The translations under genes were made by a program, and so were the position numbers. The notes under the pieces were generated by a model. The model made no database searches. It was given only the letters and a program-made list of their open reading frames with translations, and was not told the origin of the DNA. From JAAGZL01 sp050288625 (GTDB lineage Bacteria > Pseudomonadota > Gammaproteobacteria > Chromatiales > Chromatiaceae): a DNA stretch of 64,000 nucleotides. The DNA lies in contig JBNKEE010000010.1 of assembly GCA_050288625.1 (NCBI GenBank), positions 1 through 64,000 of the forward strand, read 5' to 3'. Numbering within the stretch: the first letter of the stretch is position 1; every line of letters starts with the position of its first letter. Shown one piece after another: positions 43,144 through 53,600 of this stretch.

Positions 43144-44715
43144 TTATGCGCTTATGCAGCGATTCTTCCCCTCGCCTTTAGCCTGATAAAGCGCACGATC
43201 AGCCCTCTCAAATGCTGTTTCCGGTGTATCTCCCTCACGGAAGTCTGTATAGCCACAAGATATGGTTAAGGTAACCGGCTTGTCGCCCGAGTGAAATCCG
43301 CTCTCTTCAACGGACTTGCGTATATGCTCCGCCACAGCGGACACCTCATCTATTGGTGTACCAGATAGCAATACACAAAACTCCTCACCACCATACCTGC
43401 CCACAAAATCGGTCTGCCGCAATCTTTTAGTCAAGATCTGTCCGATCACTCTTAAGGCCTTATCCCCGGCCTGGTGACCAAACCGGTCGTTCACCATCTT
43501 AAAATCATCCAGATCCCAAATCATAAGTATCAAAGGCGCCTTAAACCTGGTCCAGCGAATATATTCATCTTTGATGCGCTCATCATAGGCGGCCCGATTG
43601 GCCAGACCAGTGACCGGATCCATAGATGATCGCGCTTGAGCCTCCAATATCTTCTGTCTCAATACACCTGTCTCGCCCTCAACTTCTTGCAGCCGTTTCC
43701 GCAACCTCTTTTCATTCTTTACCGCCTCCTTAAAACGACCTTCAGACATCTTAAGATGTCGATCCATGTGTCCTTTAATGGTAGTGAGGTGAACGGTTAC
43801 ATCTTTTTTCAATACATGCAGATCGCTAGCATCCCTAACACTCACTGCAATGCCGCTCACCTGCTCCTTCACTGCCCGATCCAGCTCCTTGCCACTTTGT
43901 AATGACTGTTGTTGTAGGGCCTGACCACTGGCAACATACTGATCCAGCTCCTGCAGTTGCGCCATCAAGTCTGCCAGAAAGCTTCCGGTCTCGCGGGTCT
44001 CTTTATTCAGATCTTCAAGCAGGGAGGAGACGATCTTAGTCAGATCTTCGATTACAGTAACCACGGCTGCATGGTCATGTTTTTCCAACTTCTTTTTAAG
44101 CGTTGAAATATCTTTGCTCAACTGACTTGGCCAATTCAACTTACCCAATAGTGAGAGCAACAGCTGCATAGGTTCTTCGTTATCTTCAGGCAGACCATCG
44201 ACACGCTCACTGCGATTGAACAGCCCCAATATTTTGGAACTCTTCCCGCCTTTTGTCTGACTAGATGCGCTATCACCCGCCAACAGATGGATAAATTCAT
44301 CCAGCTTGTCATCGGTAGCTTGAGATGGATTGGATGCTATCTGCTCTCCCAACTCCCTTAGACGCTTCCCTTTCTTACCAGAAGGGTGTGCATGTTCCAG
44401 TAGACGATGAAATAGGTCGCTTTGATCACTACGTTGTACCGGCTCTTCTTCCGCAGATACATCATGGGCGCGCATCAAGGCCTCAGATATGGCAGAGATA
44501 TGGCGATGCACGTTTTCATTCACGCCTTTCTTCAGAGCGTCACGCAGCTTGATCAGATGTGGGTCGAGGGCAGGATCTAGCCCTTTGGTGGCCAAAGTGA
44601 GACGTATGATGGTCCTACAGAGAAGCTGCTCGGTCTCTTCACTATGCGCCACCTCACCCTTGAACTTTTTTTCCAGGTTATAATATTTCTTCTTCCAGTC
44701 TTGATCTGTAGCCAT
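43144..44715 (-). CDS. GGDEF diguanylate cyclase
   Basis: A 523-residue cytoplasmic protein. The C-terminal GGDEF domain (about 355-523) has DPVTGLANRAAYDER and the active-site variant GGEEF in RYGGEEFCVLL, so c-di-GMP synthesis is expected. I see no RxxD inhibitory site five residues before it. The N-terminal 350 residues are helical and hydrophilic, resembling the N part of GcbA-type cyclases of pseudomonads from memory. I start at ATG 44715 with AGGTGG before it. It follows the nuclease-like gene by 8 bases. Confidence 0.9.
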   Translation of the reverse strand: MATDQDWKKKYYNLEKKFKGEVAHSEETEQLLCRTIIRLTLATKGLDPALDPHLIKLRDALKKGVNENVHRHISAISEALMRAHDVSAEEEPVQRSDQSDLFHRLLEHAHPSGKKGKRLRELGEQIASNPSQATDDKLDEFIHLLAGDSASSQTKGGKSSKILGLFNRSERVDGLPEDNEEPMQLLLSLLGKLNWPSQLSKDISTLKKKLEKHDHAAVVTVIEDLTKIVSSLLEDLNKETRETGSFLADLMAQLQELDQYVASGQALQQQSLQSGKELDRAVKEQVSGIAVSVRDASDLHVLKKDVTVHLTTIKGHMDRHLKMSEGRFKEAVKNEKRLRKRLQEVEGETGVLRQKILEAQARSSMDPVTGLANRAAYDERIKDEYIRWTRFKAPLILMIWDLDDFKMVNDRFGHQAGDKALRVIGQILTKRLRQTDFVGRYGGEEFCVLLSGTPIDEVSAVAEHIRKSVEESGFHSGDKPVTLTISCGYTDFREGDTPETAFERADRALYQAKGEGKNRCISA

Positions 44716-44723
44716 TTTCCACC

Positions 44724-45494
44724 TCAAACCGCGATATCTATGTGACTTGGAATAAGCACGTCAATCCCAATTGGAAGATGGTCTGAAACCGAACAATCCA
44801 CCACCTGGGGATTTTCAACATGCAGTCCCTTCGAAACTAATATGTGGTCTAACTTTTTCATCGGACGCCAACTCGGAAACGTCCCCTTATCACATGGTGC
44901 CCGTTGTAACCCAGCTTTATCCATCAGATACTCAACCTCTTCTGAATCTACCCCACAATTCAGGTCTCCCATGACAATAGCATTGGGAAAGCTGCGAACC
45001 CTGTCCGCAATGTACTGAACCTGCAGCATACGGCTCCTGCGTCCTAATGCCAAATGCACTATGCATACCAGCAACATATCCTCTGATGGACCGAATTGGG
45101 CATATATTGCTCCGCGACCTGGCAACCCCGGGAGCTTATGCTCACTCACGCATCTTGGAGAGGTTTTACTTAACAAGCCGTTGCTGTGCTGAGCAAACTT
45201 GCCTAAATTTCGATTGATCTGCTTATACCAATAAGGGAAGCCCGCTCTATGGGCAAGATATTCCGTTTGATCCACAAAGCCACTGCGCAGGCTACCAGAA
45301 TCAACCTCCTGCAAACCAACTAAGTCATATTGTCGCAATATGGAGGCGATGCGATTGAGGTTTAACAACCGTTCGCGATGCGGAAGAACATGCTTCCAAC
45401 TCTGAGTGACATAATGATGGTAGCGCTTGGTATCCACACCACCTTGGATGTTATAACTCAATATTCGAAGACGGCGATAACCCCCACCCTCCAT
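44724..45494 (-). CDS. Endonuclease/exonuclease/phosphatase family protein
   Basis: A 256-residue protein of the EEP superfamily: ILSYNIQGG (residues 11-19), GLQEVD with the metal Glu, MGDLNC with Asp and Asn, and VSDHLPIG with the catalytic Asp-His. No signal peptide. These enzymes cleave phosphodiesters in nucleic acids or lipids; the substrate is not shown. It lies 8 bases before the diguanylate cyclase and 41 after dsbA. Confidence 0.85.
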   Translation of the reverse strand: MEGGGYRRLRILSYNIQGGVDTKRYHHYVTQSWKHVLPHRERLLNLNRIASILRQYDLVGLQEVDSGSLRSGFVDQTEYLAHRAGFPYWYKQINRNLGKFAQHSNGLLSKTSPRCVSEHKLPGLPGRGAIYAQFGPSEDMLLVCIVHLALGRRSRMLQVQYIADRVRSFPNAIVMGDLNCGVDSEEVEYLMDKAGLQRAPCDKGTFPSWRPMKKLDHILVSKGLHVENPQVVDCSVSDHLPIGIDVLIPSHIDIAV

Positions 45495-45535
45495 TACAAA
45501 ACCCCGCGTTACTTCATATCAATTCGAGACCCACA

Positions 45536-46171
45536 CTACTCAGTAGTGTCGGCCTTGGTTTTCCGAACCTTCTCAATCAGCTGATTCAAAACCCCGATCA
45601 TGGTCTCTCCCTCTTGGCCAGGGATTAGATACTTCCCATCAACAACCAAAGCCGGAACACCGCGAACATCGAAGTTCTCAGCCAGGACAGCAGCTTTACG
45701 TATATTCGTGAGTATAGCGAACGATTTCATGGCGTCATGGTACTTTGCCATATCAACACCATTGGCCTGAAGAAAGGCATCCATAGTGGCTTCGGAGCCA
45801 AGCTTTTTCTTCTCAACATGTATAGCATGAAATATCTTGCTGTGAATCTCCGCATCAGCACCTATCAGATTCAAGGTATAAAAGACCTTGGCATGAAATA
45901 TGATGATGGGTCGGTCAAACATGGCTGGAACCTTTACAAACTCCACATCTTCAGGCTTCTGTTTTAACCACTCCTGAAGATAGGGTTCAAAACTGTTGCA
46001 GTGACCACAGCCATACATAAAGAACTCTATTACCTGAACGCGATTACCCTCAGCGCCAGGCTGAGCCGGTATGACTTCGTTATAGTTCACATCTTCCTGA
46101 TATTTATCGGGCGCAGCACACAACACGACAGGCGCAATGAGCAACAGGGTTGCAACAAGTATATTTCGCAT
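45536..46171 (-). CDS. dsbA: Thiol:disulfide interchange protein DsbA
   Basis: A 211-residue periplasmic oxidoreductase. Signal peptide at about 1-19, redox motif CGHC in YGCGHCNSF near residue 56, and cis-Pro loop RGVPALVVDGKYLI near 170. It puts disulfides into exported proteins. No dsbB is visible nearby. RBS weak; the ATG at 46171 gives the best signal peptide. Confidence 0.93.
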   Translation of the reverse strand: MRNILVATLLLIAPVVLCAAPDKYQEDVNYNEVIPAQPGAEGNRVQVIEFFMYGCGHCNSFEPYLQEWLKQKPEDVEFVKVPAMFDRPIIIFHAKVFYTLNLIGADAEIHSKIFHAIHVEKKKLGSEATMDAFLQANGVDMAKYHDAMKSFAILTNIRKAAVLAENFDVRGVPALVVDGKYLIPGQEGETMIGVLNQLIEKVRKTKADTTE

Positions 46172-46314
46172 CTTTTATTTCCTCACTTATGGTTCTAACG
46201 GCATATATGCCTTTTTCTTTAATAGGCATTATACCCATGTGACCAAGTATCGAACGCAGGGTTCATATTGGGGTAATTGCAAGATCTATTGAAATAACCC
46301 CCCGGAAACAACAA

Positions 46315-46333
46315 GGGCGGCCATAGGCCGCCC
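46315..46333 (-). terminator. Terminator after cytochrome c4 gene
   Basis: Perfect eight-base stem GGGCGGCC / GGCCGCCC with loop ATA, followed on the minus strand by the T-rich TTGTTGTTTCC. It lies 28 bases after the stop. Confidence 0.75.
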
Positions 46334-46361
46334 CTTACTGTCCTTCTGAATAGAGCTTAAC

Positions 46362-46967
46362 TCAATGCAGCCCTTGAAGATATTGAGTAACTGCAGTGAT
46401 CTCTGCATCAGTTAACCTAGCCGCGACACCCTGCATCATCTTTTGGGCATCGTTTGTGCGAATCTTACCTCGAAAATCCTTCAAGGCCTTGTCAGTGTAG
46501 CCGGCATGCTGCCCACCGATCCGAGGGAACCTTGCTGCAGGATTCCCCATACCTTTGGGACCATGACAACCCATGCATGGAGCCACGCCGGTAACAGGAT
46601 TGCCAGCACGATAGATCCTCTCTCCCAACTTAACCTGATCCGCATTCGCTTGCCCGATATTCTGTTTTTGACTACTGAAGTAGGCCGCTAGATCCAGCAT
46701 ATCCTCATCGGTAAGAGGCAGTGCCATCGGGCTCATCAAAGGATCTTTGCGCTCACCAGCTTTAAATGCCTGTAACTGCTTCAGAATATATCCCGGATGC
46801 TGTCCCGCAAGTTTTGGCCATATAGGAGACAAGCTATTGCCGTCAGGGCCATGGCATGCGGCACAAATGGCAGATTTTTCTTTACCTGCGGCGGCATCCC
46901 CAGCGGCCTGGGCCATGCCAGATACAAAAAACAATGCTATTGAAACTGTTACTAGCCATTTACTCAT
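46362..46967 (-). CDS. Cytochrome c4, dihaem
   Basis: A 201-residue periplasmic protein with a signal peptide (SIALFFVSGMAQA, cut near residue 21) and two class I haem c domains with CAACHG and CMGCHG sites; the Met ligands lie in SPMALPLT and KMMQGVA. Cytochrome c4 passes electrons from the bc1 complex to cbb3-type or other oxidases. I start at ATG 46967 with AGGA before it. Own terminator follows, so it is a single unit, probably upstream-regulated on its own. Confidence 0.93.
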   Translation of the reverse strand: MSKWLVTVSIALFFVSGMAQAAGDAAAGKEKSAICAACHGPDGNSLSPIWPKLAGQHPGYILKQLQAFKAGERKDPLMSPMALPLTDEDMLDLAAYFSSQKQNIGQANADQVKLGERIYRAGNPVTGVAPCMGCHGPKGMGNPAARFPRIGGQHAGYTDKALKDFRGKIRTNDAQKMMQGVAARLTDAEITAVTQYLQGLH

Positions 46968-47209
46968 GGTTAATCCTGTTAGCTGTTGCCTGTGAAAACT
47001 CACCTAATAATTCTATCCATCAGCGCCACTTGCCCTGAAAAAACTGTGCATGTATACCAGAATGACAGTCACCTGGTCAAATTGAGTCGCCCTATATAAC
47101 TATAAGGAGGGGTTTCTGAAACCCAAGCATATTGCTACATTTATCAATCCAACCGATCAGGAAAAAAGCTATCATACTGAATCTATTCAGCAGAGACGCT
47201 AACATACAC

Positions 47210-48604
47210 ATGCTTGACCCCCAGGCCCTGACAAAACGCATAAGCTCACAACTGAAAAGCGCGTTAAAACGGGCTGAAGCAAAACAGGGCCATATCCTGT
47301 CCATCACTATCCAGATTCAGGAAATACGCCTGGATTCCCTACCATCAATGGAGGGAGGCTGGTTTTTCTGGGATCAGCCATCTAGCGACGAAACCATTCT
47401 TGGCCTAGGCAATGCCGTGCGTCTCACCATGTCAGGCCCAGGCAGATTTGAGATCCTGAACAAAAAAATGCAGGAAATCCAAGAAAACTGGGAGTGGCTA
47501 GATCTGGAGTCGACCGGATTCTGGCCTATTAGCTATCTATGTTTCGCCTTTGATCCTGATGATCCGATGACCGGGGCCTGGAGCGACCTGCCAAACTCCG
47601 GGCTGTTTCTGCCAGAGCTAACCTTGCAACAGAAGGATAATGACTGTGTTGCATCATTCAGCGTGAACCTAAAAAAATATCAGAATATCGAATCGATACA
47701 CCTACGCTGGATGCAACTTATTTCCAAGCTAACCGCTGCATTGAGCCAATCCTACAGTCCACCAGGATGCATGACCACTCTGACCAGAATAGCAACCTCG
47801 TCCGACCTATCAGAGTGGCGTCAACTAGTTTCCGATGCCAAGAACTCCATCGCCAGCAGGGCCATGGAAAAAGTGGTCCCAGCCCGACACCTGCGGGTAG
47901 AAGCCGAGCGCAGATTTGACCCGCGGCGACTGATGGATACCCTAAACTATCTCTACCCGAACAGTATGCTGCTCGCCTCCAGGATAGAAAACAAAGTATT
48001 TGTATCGGCAACACCTGAGAGGCTGATCGACTTCCACAACGGGAAAATAACCTGTGACGCCATGGCCGGAACCACCCATCGTTCAGCAGTGGAAGAGCAA
48101 GACCTCGAACTAGGAAAACAGCTACTCTCCGACCCCAAAGTAAGGCACGAACACCAACTAGTGGTTGAAGGCATAAAGGCATCCTTGACGCCAATATGCT
48201 CCACTCTCAGTCACCAGGATCAACCATCGCTTACGCGCCTGCGTAATCTGCAACACCTTTCAACTGAGTTCAATGGGCAGTTGAAGCCAGACGTCACGCT
48301 ATTACAGGCCGCCGCTAGGCTGCACCCAACTGCAGCTGTTAATGGTTACCCGGGAGATGTGGCAAATCTGTGGTTGAAGAAACGCGAGCCCTTTGTTCGA
48401 GGCTGGTATGCAGGGGCAGCCGGATGGGTGGATAGGGGTGGTAATGGGAAACTGGCTGTATTGCTACGTTGCGCCCTACTGGATCAGGATCAGGCTGATC
48501 TGTTTGCAGGTGCCGGCATCACTGCCGAATCAAACGCGGATGCAGAATATGCAGAAACGGAACTAAAGTTCAGAGTCATGTTGGAGGCCCTGGAAAACGC
48601 CTGA
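47210..48604 (+). CDS. menF: Isochorismate synthase MenF
   Basis: A 464-residue chorismate-utilising enzyme that converts chorismate to isochorismate, the first committed menaquinone step. Recognised by KVVPARHLRVEA, SATPERLIDFHNGKITCDAMAGT (in pieces: SATPERLI and DAMAGT), HEHQLVVEGIK and the metal Glu region FAGAGITAESNADAEYAETELKF (pieces: FAGAGI and AEYAETELKF). I start at ATG 47210; the frame is open to TTG 47132. MenD follows after 67 bases. Confidence 0.92.
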   Translation: MLDPQALTKRISSQLKSALKRAEAKQGHILSITIQIQEIRLDSLPSMEGGWFFWDQPSSDETILGLGNAVRLTMSGPGRFEILNKKMQEIQENWEWLDLESTGFWPISYLCFAFDPDDPMTGAWSDLPNSGLFLPELTLQQKDNDCVASFSVNLKKYQNIESIHLRWMQLISKLTAALSQSYSPPGCMTTLTRIATSSDLSEWRQLVSDAKNSIASRAMEKVVPARHLRVEAERRFDPRRLMDTLNYLYPNSMLLASRIENKVFVSATPERLIDFHNGKITCDAMAGTTHRSAVEEQDLELGKQLLSDPKVRHEHQLVVEGIKASLTPICSTLSHQDQPSLTRLRNLQHLSTEFNGQLKPDVTLLQAAARLHPTAAVNGYPGDVANLWLKKREPFVRGWYAGAAGWVDRGGNGKLAVLLRCALLDQDQADLFAGAGITAESNADAEYAETELKFRVMLEALENA

Positions 48605-48671
48605 TGGCTATTAAGAACCGCCCCTCTTATACTCAACTTTCTCAGAACCTTTTAAGGAGGCTAGCTGCGTA

Positions 48672-50381
48672 ATGGCCGATCAGGGCGCTGAAAACCTGAT
48701 CTGGGCGGAAGCCCTGATCGACGGTCTGAACACTGCGGGAGTGCTAAGCGCAGTTATCTCACCTGGTTCTCGCTCCACACCTCTGGCGTTGGCTGTCTGT
48801 CGTCATCCAGATATTCAGGTCTGGACTCAAGTGGACGAACGCTGTGCAGCTTTCTTCGCCCTAGGTCTGGCAAAATATGACCAGTCTCCGGTTGCAGTTA
48901 TTGCCACATCCGGTAGCGCCCCGGCCCACTGGTACCCAGCCGTGATCGAGGCCAACCACTCTGGCATCCCTTTGATATTACTGAGCGCAGACCGTCCGCC
49001 AGAGCTCCAAGGATGCGGGGCCAATCAGACCATTGACCAGACCCATCTGTTCAATCGGCAGACACGTGGATTCTTTGATCCAGGACCCTCACTCATAACC
49101 ACAGATGGATTGGAACAGATCAGGGAGTTGGGAGTCGAGGCTGTACATCAAGCGTTAGGCCAGAACCCGGGGCCCGTCCACATCAATCTACCATTACGCG
49201 AACCTCTAGTCCCAGAGACCATACCTACGCCGGCCTACAGACAACTCGACACCCCAGCCCCGAAACAACGACAACAGGTCGACACTAACCAGATAGATCG
49301 TATCTTAGCCATCATGTCCCAGGGTCGAGGAGCCATAATTTGCGGACCCTCCACACACGAGGAAGGCCTCCCCCAAGCCATATCAGAGCTAGCACGACGA
49401 CTGCATCTGCCCATTCTGGCAGACCCTTTGAGCGGCATGCGCTTCGGGGCACACGGTCATTTCAATATCTTTAGCCGCTATGACTCATTTCTACGCAACA
49501 GGAGATTTGTAGATCGAAGTCGTCCTGAGTGGGTGTTACGGTTCGGCGCCATGCCGGTCTCCAAAGAGTTGATGCACTATCTACAACTGAGCGCCCCAGC
49601 CACCATCCTGTGCGCCCCACGGGGAGACTGGCCTGACCCGCTACATCAAACCAGTGAGATGGTGAGGACAGATCCAATCGATCTCTGCAACAAACTCATG
49701 GAAGCGGATATACAACCTAATACAAGTGAATGGCTAGAGGAATTTCAGCAGGCGGAGCAGCAAGTAGCATCCATACAGATAGCAAACGAATCTGATCAGC
49801 CTTATGAAGACCTAATCATCAAGGACCTTATCCAGGCAATGCCGCCAGATGGAATCTTGTTCAGCGGTAACTCGCTACCGATACGGCAACTAGATAGCTG
49901 GAGTGGTGGCACAACCAAACCTATTCGTATAGAGGCGAACCGTGGAGCCAGCGGGATAGACGGCAATATCTCCACCTTGCTGGGCATAGAGGCGGCCAGC
50001 GGTCGCCAATTATTTGGGCTCCTGGGTGATCTTGCCTGTTACCACGACATGAATGGGTTATTAGCATCATCCGGTAGCAACGCAGTGATTGTGCTTCTAA
50101 ACAACGGAGGTGGTGGCATATTCGGCCTCCTGCCACAGGCGCAACTGGAGCATTTCGAACAGCATTGGTTGACCCCCACCGGCCTGGATTTCAGTAAAAT
50201 GGCTGAGCTGTATAGGCTAAACTTTCATCGAATAATAAGGCAGTCTGAGTTTGCTCCAGCGCTTGAGGTCGCTATCGCAGAGCCAGGCCTCAGCCTGATT
50301 GAGTTAATGATAGATCGGAAACAATCCCTGGCCCGTCACCAGGCCTGGATTGACCTGTTTATGAATTTTTATTGCTCTTAA
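48672..50381 (+). CDS. menD: SEPHCHC synthase MenD
   Basis: Thiamine-diphosphate enzyme of 569 residues adding succinyl semialdehyde to isochorismate. Motifs: VISPGSRSTPLALA near residue 27, DERCAAFFALGLAK with the catalytic Glu, and the ThDP site GDLACYHDMNGLL to NNGGGGIFGLLPQA. A strong AAGGAGG stands 11 bases before the ATG. The next menaquinone enzyme, MenH, is not encoded here. Confidence 0.96.
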   Translation: MADQGAENLIWAEALIDGLNTAGVLSAVISPGSRSTPLALAVCRHPDIQVWTQVDERCAAFFALGLAKYDQSPVAVIATSGSAPAHWYPAVIEANHSGIPLILLSADRPPELQGCGANQTIDQTHLFNRQTRGFFDPGPSLITTDGLEQIRELGVEAVHQALGQNPGPVHINLPLREPLVPETIPTPAYRQLDTPAPKQRQQVDTNQIDRILAIMSQGRGAIICGPSTHEEGLPQAISELARRLHLPILADPLSGMRFGAHGHFNIFSRYDSFLRNRRFVDRSRPEWVLRFGAMPVSKELMHYLQLSAPATILCAPRGDWPDPLHQTSEMVRTDPIDLCNKLMEADIQPNTSEWLEEFQQAEQQVASIQIANESDQPYEDLIIKDLIQAMPPDGILFSGNSLPIRQLDSWSGGTTKPIRIEANRGASGIDGNISTLLGIEAASGRQLFGLLGDLACYHDMNGLLASSGSNAVIVLLNNGGGGIFGLLPQAQLEHFEQHWLTPTGLDFSKMAELYRLNFHRIIRQSEFAPALEVAIAEPGLSLIELMIDRKQSLARHQAWIDLFMNFYCS

Positions 50382-50604
50382 ACAAAGAGCCTTTCCCCGT
50401 CATTCCATAGCGCAAAATGAGCGCCCCCATAATCACAAATGTAAAAATATTTATCTTTTCCAATAGATCGCCTTTGTAAGGATATACGAACAAATAACAC
50501 CCCAAGCCTAAAATTGACCCCCCACCATAACACTCAACATTCTTAAAACTGCAGTATTTGATTTTGCCTTCTCATCGTTCATGCTATTGACCATAGTAAA
50601 TACA

Positions 50605-53600
50605 TCAATCTAAATCTTTTCCTTCCAGCTTGATGCCCGGCGCGATTGAGCGCAGATGCAGATCCCGCTGAGGAAATGGTATCTCTATCCCGGCCTCTGT
50701 CAGGGCCTTATTCATTGCCATATGCAGTTCATGCTTAAGCGGCTCACGTCGCAGACGGTCCCGCACAAACACACGCACTTCAAAGTCCAGAGAGCTGTCA
50801 CCGAACCCGACAAAAAAGACCGTCGGAGGAGGATCAGCCAGAACATCGGGCAGGGCATGAATTGCATCTGTCATCACCTGAAGCGCCTTTTCCGTATCCG
50901 AACCATAGGCAATGCCTACACCAATGACCACGCGGGTTATGGGGTCCGACAGGGTCCAGTTAATAAGTGGATTGGTCAGGAAATTCTGGTTTGGGATCAC
51001 CTGTTCCTTGTTGTCCCAATCGGTGACTGTGGTGGCGCGGATACGTATCTTGGTTACGGTCCCGCTCAGGCCGTCTATGGTCACGGTATCACCGATCCTG
51101 ATGGGACGCTCGAATAGAATGATCAGACCGGAGAAGAAGTTGGCAAAGATCTCCTTCAGTCCAAAACCTAGGCCCACACCCATGGCCGCTACCAGCCACT
51201 GCACGTCCTCCCAATTGATCCCCAACATGTTCAGGGCAATGAAGAAGCCGGTCGCAACGATGCTGTAACGGCTAATCATAGTGACCGCATAACGGTTGCC
51301 AGGCTCTAGAGAAAGTGGCTGCAGTATAGCTATCTCCAGAAGACCAGGGAGGTTCCTAACCGCCACCAGCATCAATATCAAAACAGCCACCGCCAGCAAC
51401 AGATCCCATAGAGAGACCGCAGACATCTCCCCTCCTGCGGTTTGATAGCGCCACAGAATAATCTCGTTCAAACCACCCAATGCCGGAGTCAGTGTTGACC
51501 AGAGTACAAACATTGCCACAAAGAAAGAAACACTTCCTATCACTCGCAACAGACGCTGAGTTTGTTCACTGATGGTGGCAAGATTTATAGCTTCCAGATC
51601 TTCCGCTTCGGGGGTGCCTTCTCCCGCAGCGTCCGCGGCCTGCTTAGCCGCCTTACTCTCTTGCGCCGCCTGTCTTCTGGCGCGGGCCTGTTTCAGTGCC
51701 AGTCGCCTCTGCGCCACCATCAGCCAGCGTCTGGCAAAACTATGCAACAAAAGGATAAGCACTCCGATAATAAAGGAAGAGATCAGTAAGCGTTTTAGGA
51801 CTATCGCGGTATAGTGATAACCCTGCACAGTCAATATCAACAGCCCAAATACCATCAGCACAGATAATGGATACCACAACACCTTCAGGCGCAGCCCTTG
51901 TACTATGATGTGTTTGGAACGGCTCAAGGCGCCATGAGTAGGATTGAGGCTAATGTGGACAAACCACATGATTATACAAGTAGAAACCAGACTAGCGATC
52001 CGACCCAACGAGTTCCAGTACCCCTCTTCCAACTCCCACCCGGTTATACCTACGATAAAAGCAACAACGACAAACAGTGGCGTAAGCCATGGCAGAGCTC
52101 GTGCATACACATCCACCGCATACAGGTCCCAGTGCAGATGATTGCGAGCCAGGCCATTCGGCATCACCAAATAACGGCCAAACCTCAGTATGAGATAGAG
52201 CGCAGACGCAATCATGGCCGACATGCCAACGCCCCAAACAAAGCTGCTAGATTCATATTTGTACAACAGCCAACCCAAACTACCCATGACAAGGGGTGGA
52301 GGTAACGCCAACAGAAATGTATAGACTAGCCCTACCATTGAATATTGGAAGCGATCATGGTTCACCTTGCCGATCTTGGGCACCATTGATTCCATCTGAC
52401 TCAACATGCGCCCACGCAGCAAAGTCAAGACCACTATGATCAAAACCACCAGCCCAACCCTGACCGGAAACAACAAAATAGACTGTTTAAGCTTGAGCGC
52501 TACAGCACTCCAGTTGTCCCAGCTAAACAGCCAGACAACTGCCTCCTGAAGTTTCCCTAGATCAGCAAAACCAAAGGGCGGAGCGCTCGGTATCCACACC
52601 AGATTTTTGCTTAGAAAATCCTCAAACGTCTCTACTTCACTGCTAAGCTGATGCTGCTCCAGACTTATATCACTCAGGGCATTTTCATATCGATCGTATT
52701 CCCCTGACAGCTTGTTCAATAGCTGCACCCTATTCTGAATCAGCCTCTGCATGGCATCGACAAATGAGGATGTCTGAGATGGACTCAATCCTTTGGGTTG
52801 AAGTTGCGCGATATATCGATCTATCCCATCCGACCCTGCAAGTCGCTGTAGCTCATCGGCCAACCTAAACTGCTGCACCCGCACCTGCGACATCTGCTGG
52901 CGATACTCCTCCACCTTCAAAGCCAACATGCGCACATCTGGCAGCGCCCTGTTCTGCGCCAACAACAACCCGCCCAATGACTCATCCAGACCTGCAATCT
53001 CCACCTGTTGCTGCACCCTCTCACGATCAGCCCTGACCTGTTTTAGTTTGGCGGCTATCTCTGCATGTCGACCGATCAGTCTCTCTATCTCCCCAGTAAG
53101 TTCACCCAATCTTTGGCTGAGTTGAGAATTGTATTCGGCCTCTTTTTGCACCACAGGATGCATATCCGATGTCCCCTGAATTACTCTCTCTGTGGCCTGC
53201 TGAGCCTTCTCTGCCTCCTGCGCCAACAGCCTGTTAAGACGGTCTTGGAACAGGGCAGTACGCATCCTGGACTGTTTGAGCCGCGCTTCCGCTAACTCAA
53301 TCTGCATCTTAAGAACAGCCAAACGAGGTGTGTAACTAAGGCGCTCCATCTCCAAGCGTTTAATCCTGCTGGCAAGGGCGTGTCTGGTAGCCAAGTGAGC
53401 AACCCTTTGGGCGGTGGTAACCTCTGTCTTATCCTCTTCTAAACTGGGTAGTTTTCTCTCAGTATCATTTAACTGCTTTTTTGCCTCCTGCAGTTCAACA
53501 CCAGTCTGATCAGGGCGCAGACGCTCATTACGTAACTCCAGCTCCAGCTTGGCCAGATTGTTCTGATCTAAGCTCCTGGATGCCTCGGCCTTATCAAGCT

